This document shows positions 4,675 to 8,180 of a stretch of 8,180 bases of DNA, in pieces (positions within the stretch are counted from its first letter, which is position 1; each line of letters opens with the position of its first letter). Origin of the DNA: Lachnospiraceae bacterium (GTDB lineage: Bacteria; Bacillota; Clostridia; Lachnospirales; Lachnospiraceae); the NCBI GenBank assembly GCA_014804385.1, contig JAAUZW010000025.1, forward strand, positions 3,253 to 11,432. The letters run 5' to 3'. The translations under genes and the position numbers were made by a program. The notes beneath the pieces are model-generated. The model had not been told where the DNA came from. It made no database searches and saw nothing but the letters and a program-made list of their open reading frames with translations.

Positions 4675-6666
4675 CTACATTCTGATCGTCTCTATGATAT
4701 TCTGTTTTTTCAGTGCGCCTGCCGAAATCCGCACCGTTCCCCACATGACAAGAAAAGAGATTAAAATCGTTATCATAATGGCCAGCCACGGCAGATGAAA
4801 GGGAATCGGAAACAACATTTTTACACAGCGCGCCATAATAAGGACGATACACACACCGATCGGAAGACCGACGATCAATGCCTTCCCTGCGCAGAGAACG
4901 CTCTCTATCGTAAGCATCTTCTGCACGGATTCCGATGGCATCCCGACACTCTGCAAGACCGCAAACTCTCTCGCCCTCAGCTTGATCTGGAAGCTGACGG
5001 TGCTTATGACATTCAGCACACCGATCAGCCCCAGCAGAAACACAAAGGCATAGAGGAAAAAGGCCGCAAGAATAATGGCAATATTCATGAGTTTTGCAAA
5101 GTCCTGCGCACCGTACACTCTGCTTGTATAGCCGGCTTCGTCATAGTCCATGCCGTACTGCGGAAAATAGCTTTCCAATACAGCCCCGGCATACTCCATA
5201 AATCCGTCTTCCTCCTCGGGATTCGCCATCCAGTTATATCCGCGTACCGACATTCCCGCGGAAGGAACAACGAGTCGAATGGGATTTGTATTTGGATACA
5301 TCAGCTGTTTGGGAATTTCCGAACTTGCCAACACGCCGTCAATCTTTATAATATCCGGACTTCCATCAGCTTCTTCTACTTTCAGCGTGGATACTGCCAT
5401 CGACATGGGAACAATATGCCGCTCCGTTCCGTTATCATTATATTTATAATCATTCAACAGAATGATCCCGCCACAGTCTATTCCTGCCTGTGCGCACAAC
5501 TCGCTGTAATGCTTATCATCCAGAATAATTCTTTCTACATCCAAAACAATTTCCGACTGTCCTTCCCCGTATTCATCGGATAAAACCTGCCGCATATCTT
5601 CCGTAATATCCTGTGGGGTAAGAATGGCAACATATGTGGCGTAATCCTGCCCGTCTCCGTAAACATCCGTTCCATCGTATTTCCTAAGCTGATCCGTGAT
5701 CTCTTCCGCCGTCTCTGCATCAATAGGGTATGCAAACACCTGCTCTCTGCGTCCGGTTTTGGGATGGATCCTGTTTTCAAATTTTGACGTATAATCCGCA
5801 ATTACGCTATATCCATAATCCGCATAGATATAATTTTGTATGCCGTCGGCGATTTCCTGTAATCCGCTCATCGTGATAAACAACATGATACTGATGGAAA
5901 ATGCCGTGACCGCTGAATGCATCCGCTTACGATCAGATGACACGTTTTTGCGCGCCAGTTGATATTCGATCTTTCTTTTTGCCTCCAAGGTAATTCTGGT
6001 GCGCTTATATCCTGACGTATCCGTTTCACCGCCGTTTCGCAGACAGTCTAAAGCCGAAATGCGCATTGCTTTTCTGGCCGGAAGCATGGCTGCGAAAAGA
6101 ACCGTTCCCAGAGAGATCATGACGGAAATGATCAGGGCAGCCGGTGAGAAAACAAAGGAAAGCGTAAGGCTGACCCGTTTCATCATGGCGCGTACCAGCA
6201 CGTTCAGATCTTCCATATAAAGATTTACAACCCCGATACCGGCGAAACTGAGCAGATAACCTGCTATGATGCCTAGGGGAATCGCCAAAGAGCAAAGCAG
6301 TATGCTCTCATACATGATCGTTTTATAGATCTGCTTTTTGGTTGCGCCGACACATTTTAAAGCGCCAAACTGTACGATCCGTTCATTTGCGCTCATGCGG
6401 AATGCGTTGGAAATAACGATCACAGACATAGCAATGATCAGCGCTGCCAAAAAGGCGGCGGGGATGAGAAGAAGCATGATATAGGCATTACCATATACAC
6501 CGTAATCTTTGCCGAGGAGGCCCGCAAGCATCGCATTGCCGCTCGCCACAAAATTGACGACCGCCGTAAGCAGGGCCGCGGACAGCACGATCGCCGCAGC
6601 CGTGATCATGGTTCTGCCTTTCTTTCTTTTGATCTGACTGAGCGCTAAAGAGAATAAAATGTTCAT
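4675..6666 (-). CDS. ABC transporter permease, FtsX family, with large extracytoplasmic domain
   Basis: This 663-residue membrane protein is the transport or mechanotransmission partner of the adjacent ATPase. It has two FtsX modules. Membrane segments lie at about 20-43, 61-87, 120-145 and 170-196, then a cytoplasmic link, a segment at about 250-269, an extracytoplasmic domain of ~250 residues (about 270-525), and segments at about 527-556, 588-613 and 626-646. Coupling-helix regions typical of FtsX are ERIVQFGALKCVGATKKQIY (95-114) and AREFAVLQSVGMPSESVQKM (565-584). The start ATG overlaps the ATPase stop (ATGA), so the two are translationally coupled. Eight segments with the large domain after the fifth differ from canonical BceB (10 segments), although operon logic with a kinase is similar. 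Peptide-antibiotic resistance or cell-envelope signalling is inference; the substrate cannot be read from sequence. Confidence 0.9.
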   Translation of the reverse strand: MNILFSLALSQIKRKKGRTMITAAAIVLSAALLTAVVNFVASGNAMLAGLLGKDYGVYGNAYIMLLLIPAAFLAALIIAMSVIVISNAFRMSANERIVQFGALKCVGATKKQIYKTIMYESILLCSLAIPLGIIAGYLLSFAGIGVVNLYMEDLNVLVRAMMKRVSLTLSFVFSPAALIISVMISLGTVLFAAMLPARKAMRISALDCLRNGGETDTSGYKRTRITLEAKRKIEYQLARKNVSSDRKRMHSAVTAFSISIMLFITMSGLQEIADGIQNYIYADYGYSVIADYTSKFENRIHPKTGRREQVFAYPIDAETAEEITDQLRKYDGTDVYGDGQDYATYVAILTPQDITEDMRQVLSDEYGEGQSEIVLDVERIILDDKHYSELCAQAGIDCGGIILLNDYKYNDNGTERHIVPMSMAVSTLKVEEADGSPDIIKIDGVLASSEIPKQLMYPNTNPIRLVVPSAGMSVRGYNWMANPEEEDGFMEYAGAVLESYFPQYGMDYDEAGYTSRVYGAQDFAKLMNIAIILAAFFLYAFVFLLGLIGVLNVISTVSFQIKLRAREFAVLQSVGMPSESVQKMLTIESVLCAGKALIVGLPIGVCIVLIMARCVKMLFPIPFHLPWLAIMITILISFLVMWGTVRISAGALKKQNIIETIRM

Positions 6667-7346
6667 GCGCGCATCACCTCATCTCTGATCATCCGCCCGT
6701 CACTGATCGTAAGAATTCTGTCTGCCTGCAAAGCGATCTTCTCATCATGCGTAATCAAAATCAATGTTTGATTTGCAGTCCGGTTGGCTGCCATAAGAAG
6801 CTCGATAATTTCCCTGCCCGCCTTGCTGTCCAGATTTCCCGTCGGCTCGTCGGCCAAAATGAAGGCCGGGTCATTGATGAGCGCTCTGCCTACGGACACT
6901 CTCTGCTGCTGCCCGCCGGAGAGTTCCCCCGGAAGATGGTTCCTGCGGTGAGATAAGCCTGTCATCTCCACGATCTTTGCCAATTTCTGCGCATCCGGTT
7001 TTCGATTATCCAAAAGACAGGGAAGCATGATATTCTCATCCACGGTCAGGTTCGGAATCAGATTATAGAACTGATAGACGATGCCGATATTTCTTCGCCT
7101 GAAGATTGCCAGCGCGCTTTCGCTCATCTCAAAGATCTGCTTGCCGTCAACGATCACATTTCCCGATGTAGGCCGGTCTATACCGCCTATCAGATTCATA
7201 AGCGTAGATTTCCCCGATCCGGACGCGCCAACAATAGCGACAAATTCTCCTTTCTTTACCTGAAAACTGACGTGGTCCAAGGCAGTCACCTGATTGTCGC
7301 CGCTTCCATATATCTTTGTCAGCTCATTTACTTCTAAGATCTCCAT
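6663..7346 (-). CDS. ABC transporter ATP-binding protein (MacB/LolD-type)
   Basis: This 227-residue ATPase powers the FtsX-type permease encoded next. All motifs are intact: Walker A GASGSGKST (40-48), Q-loop Gln92 in VYQFYNLIPNLTV, signature LSGGQQQR (142-149), Walker B ILADEP (163-168, Glu167), D-loop NLD (171-173) and switch His200. The full length is normal for this family. The start at 7346 has AAAGGAGG 6 nt upstream. The stop TGA overlaps the permease ATG by 4 nt. About 160 nt separate it from the kinase gene, and this gap holds a candidate promoter and a long dyad, so it may be transcribed both from the kinase operon and from its own promoter. Confidence 0.95.
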   Translation of the reverse strand: MEILEVNELTKIYGSGDNQVTALDHVSFQVKKGEFVAIVGASGSGKSTLMNLIGGIDRPTSGNVIVDGKQIFEMSESALAIFRRRNIGIVYQFYNLIPNLTVDENIMLPCLLDNRKPDAQKLAKIVEMTGLSHRRNHLPGELSGGQQQRVSVGRALINDPAFILADEPTGNLDSKAGREIIELLMAANRTANQTLILITHDEKIALQADRILTISDGRMIRDEVMRA

Positions 7347-7390
7347 AGGATACCTCCTTTTCTTGCCTTATCTATAGTTAACGACATTAG

Positions 7391-7456
7391 AAATTTCGCT
7401 TTCGGTCTTGCTAAAGTTTCCACATATGGCTTTAGCAAAACCGGAAGCAGAAATTT
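7391..7456. repeat. 26-bp imperfect inverted repeat in the ABC gene leader
   Basis: 7391-7416 pairs with 7430-7456 across a 13-nt loop, with one unpaired base, one wobble and one mismatch. The innermost GCTAAAG/CTTTAGC and outermost AAATTTC/GAAATTT pairs are perfect. No T run follows on the minus strand, so it is not an ordinary terminator. It lies in the presumed leader, upstream of the ATPase ribosome binding site. Confidence 0.7.
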
Positions 7457-7468
7457 GTTATGGCGTTT

Positions 7469-7480
7469 ACTATAACTATA
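7469..7480 (-). promoter_or_regulatory. Candidate -10 boxes for the ABC transporter genes
   Basis: TATAGT occurs twice in tandem on the minus strand (7480-7475 and 7474-7469), each 4/6 or better to TATAAT. No proper -35 box exists. With a 17-nt spacer the downstream box would place its -35 over the GTGACT repeat at 7491-7496, as expected for an activator-dependent promoter. Confidence 0.35.
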
Positions 7481-7490
7481 AGTAAGAAAA

Positions 7491-7507
7491 GTGACTCTCA
7501 GGTGACT
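7491..7507. promoter_or_regulatory. GTGACT direct repeat, possible response-regulator site
   Basis: GTGACT at 7491-7496 and 7502-7507 are separated by 5 nt (11-bp periodicity, one helical turn), the usual layout for OmpR-family response regulators. The second copy overlaps the kinase stop codon. Binding is inferred only; the cognate regulator gene is outside the window. Confidence 0.35.
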
Positions 7508-8180
7508 ATTTGTAAAATTTCATGATAAATGTCGCGCCGACACCATTCCCGCCGGGCGAAACCTCAATATCCCCGTTTTGCGCCCGCATGATGGAAAGAG
7601 CAAGCGGCAGTCCGATTCCATAGCCGTTTTCTTTCCGGGAACTTTCAAATCTGCAAAACAGCCGGGAAATCTGCTCTTTTTTAAGACCTTCTCCCGTATC
7701 TGTAACCGATATCCATTGATAAAGCGGATTCTCGCCGCAGTCTACCAGGATCTCGCTGTTTTCCACGGAACATTCCGAAGCATTTTTCAACAGATTGATG
7801 AGCGCTTCCGCAGTCCACTTTTTATCACAGGATAAAGACAGGTCGTGATGCAGACGCACAGTCTGATCTCTGATATCCAATATGATTTCCACTGACTTAA
7901 GCGCCTCGCCTAACAGATCGCTGACTGCCGTTTCTTCCTGCTTAAAATCCGTCGTGGAGGAATCCAGCTTAGCCATCTTCAAAAGAGCGGTAACCAGCCA
8001 CTCCATATGCCGGACTTCTTTTTTTACATTGATCAGAAATTCCTGCCGGGTCTTTTCGGGAGCGTCAGTCATTAACTCCGTCATAAGAAGGATAGACGAA
8101 ATCGGCGTTTTCAACTGATGGGATATATCAGATAAATACTCCGCCATTAGCGCCTTTTCTTTTACCAGAACATTTCTTCT
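7506..8180 (-). CDS. Sensor histidine kinase, C-terminal part (5' end beyond window)
   Basis: This kinase autophosphorylates and passes phosphate to a response regulator. The frame stays open to the window edge (visible N-terminus RRNVLVKEKALM), so the ATG at 8147 is internal and 224 residues are visible. In that numbering the H-box is ISHQLKTPIS (19-28, phospho-acceptor His21), the N-box ALINLLKNAS (126-135), the G1 box DTGEG (161-165), the F-box around FCRFE (175-179) and the G2 box GYGIGL (186-191); the order is normal. The sensor and membrane part lie outside. It is followed by the ABC ATPase and permease on the same strand, a layout typical of clostridial antimicrobial-peptide-type sensor/transport modules. 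The partner regulator gene is presumably upstream, outside the window. Confidence 0.95.
   Translation of the reverse strand, partial: RRNVLVKEKALMAEYLSDISHQLKTPISSILLMTELMTDAPEKTRQEFLINVKKEVRHMEWLVTALLKMAKLDSSTTDFKQEETAVSDLLGEALKSVEIILDIRDQTVRLHHDLSLSCDKKWTAEALINLLKNASECSVENSEILVDCGENPLYQWISVTDTGEGLKKEQISRLFCRFESSRKENGYGIGLPLALSIMRAQNGDIEVSPGGNGVGATFIMKFYK

Noticed and set aside
4795..5583. 262-codon open frame on the plus strand
   Set aside because: It lies antisense within the FtsX permease, which has clear membrane segments and coupling motifs. The plus frame gives a Cys/His/Gln-rich product without recognisable domains and has no ribosome binding site.
8145..8147. ATG as the start of the histidine kinase
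   Set aside because: The frame continues open to the window edge, and the start would lie only 9 residues before the phospho-acceptor His, leaving no sensor part. The gene is taken as partial.

Overview
The window reads as a chromosomal segment of an anaerobic, spore-forming-lineage Firmicute, most likely a Lachnospiraceae-type Clostridium. This is inferred from strong GGAGG ribosome binding sites, moderate GC content, a PdaB-like polysaccharide deacetylase, a clostridial-style CarB, DUF3791/DUF3990 genes and a FliD-like protein. No tRNA, rRNA, CRISPR array, transposase or integrase is visible.

Left part (1-1540, all minus strand): the first ~144 codons of carB (carbamoyl-phosphate synthase large subunit) run off the left edge. 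Upstream of it lies a compact three-gene cassette: a DUF3791 protein, a DUF3990 protein with an ADP-ribosyltransferase-like H-Y-Q motif set, and a second small helical protein. The cassette looks like a toxin-antitoxin-type module. It is bracketed by two almost identical 40-bp elements (485-524 and 1495-1534, one mismatch). Each element holds an intrinsic terminator hairpin and, overlapping it, a promoter-like TTGTTA-17-TATACT. Each therefore seems to end the unit on one side and start the next, and the 1,010-bp spacing suggests a cassette inserted or duplicated at a terminator/promoter junction in front of carB.

Middle part (1553-4650): a membrane-anchored NodB/CE4 deacetylase (minus) is divergent from a small cysteine-rich protein of unknown function (plus). 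Next comes a 418-aa plus-strand protein with no signal peptide. It is built from two ~135-aa repeats that resemble the FliD (flagellar cap, HAP2) C-terminal domain, joined by a serine-rich linker. Its promoter region is compatible with either a housekeeping or a sigma-28-like reading. A long hairpin at 4605-4648 lies between this gene and the convergent operon.

Right part (4675-8180, minus strand): a sensor histidine kinase (N-terminus beyond the window), an ABC ATPase and an 8-TM FtsX-type permease with a ~250-residue extracytoplasmic domain form a Bce/VanS-like sensor-plus-ABC module. The ATPase and permease overlap by ATGA. Between kinase and ATPase are a GTGACT direct repeat with 11-bp periodicity, a TATAGT -10-like box and a 26-bp imperfect inverted repeat. 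This arrangement is compatible with response-regulator control of the transporter genes and a structured leader.
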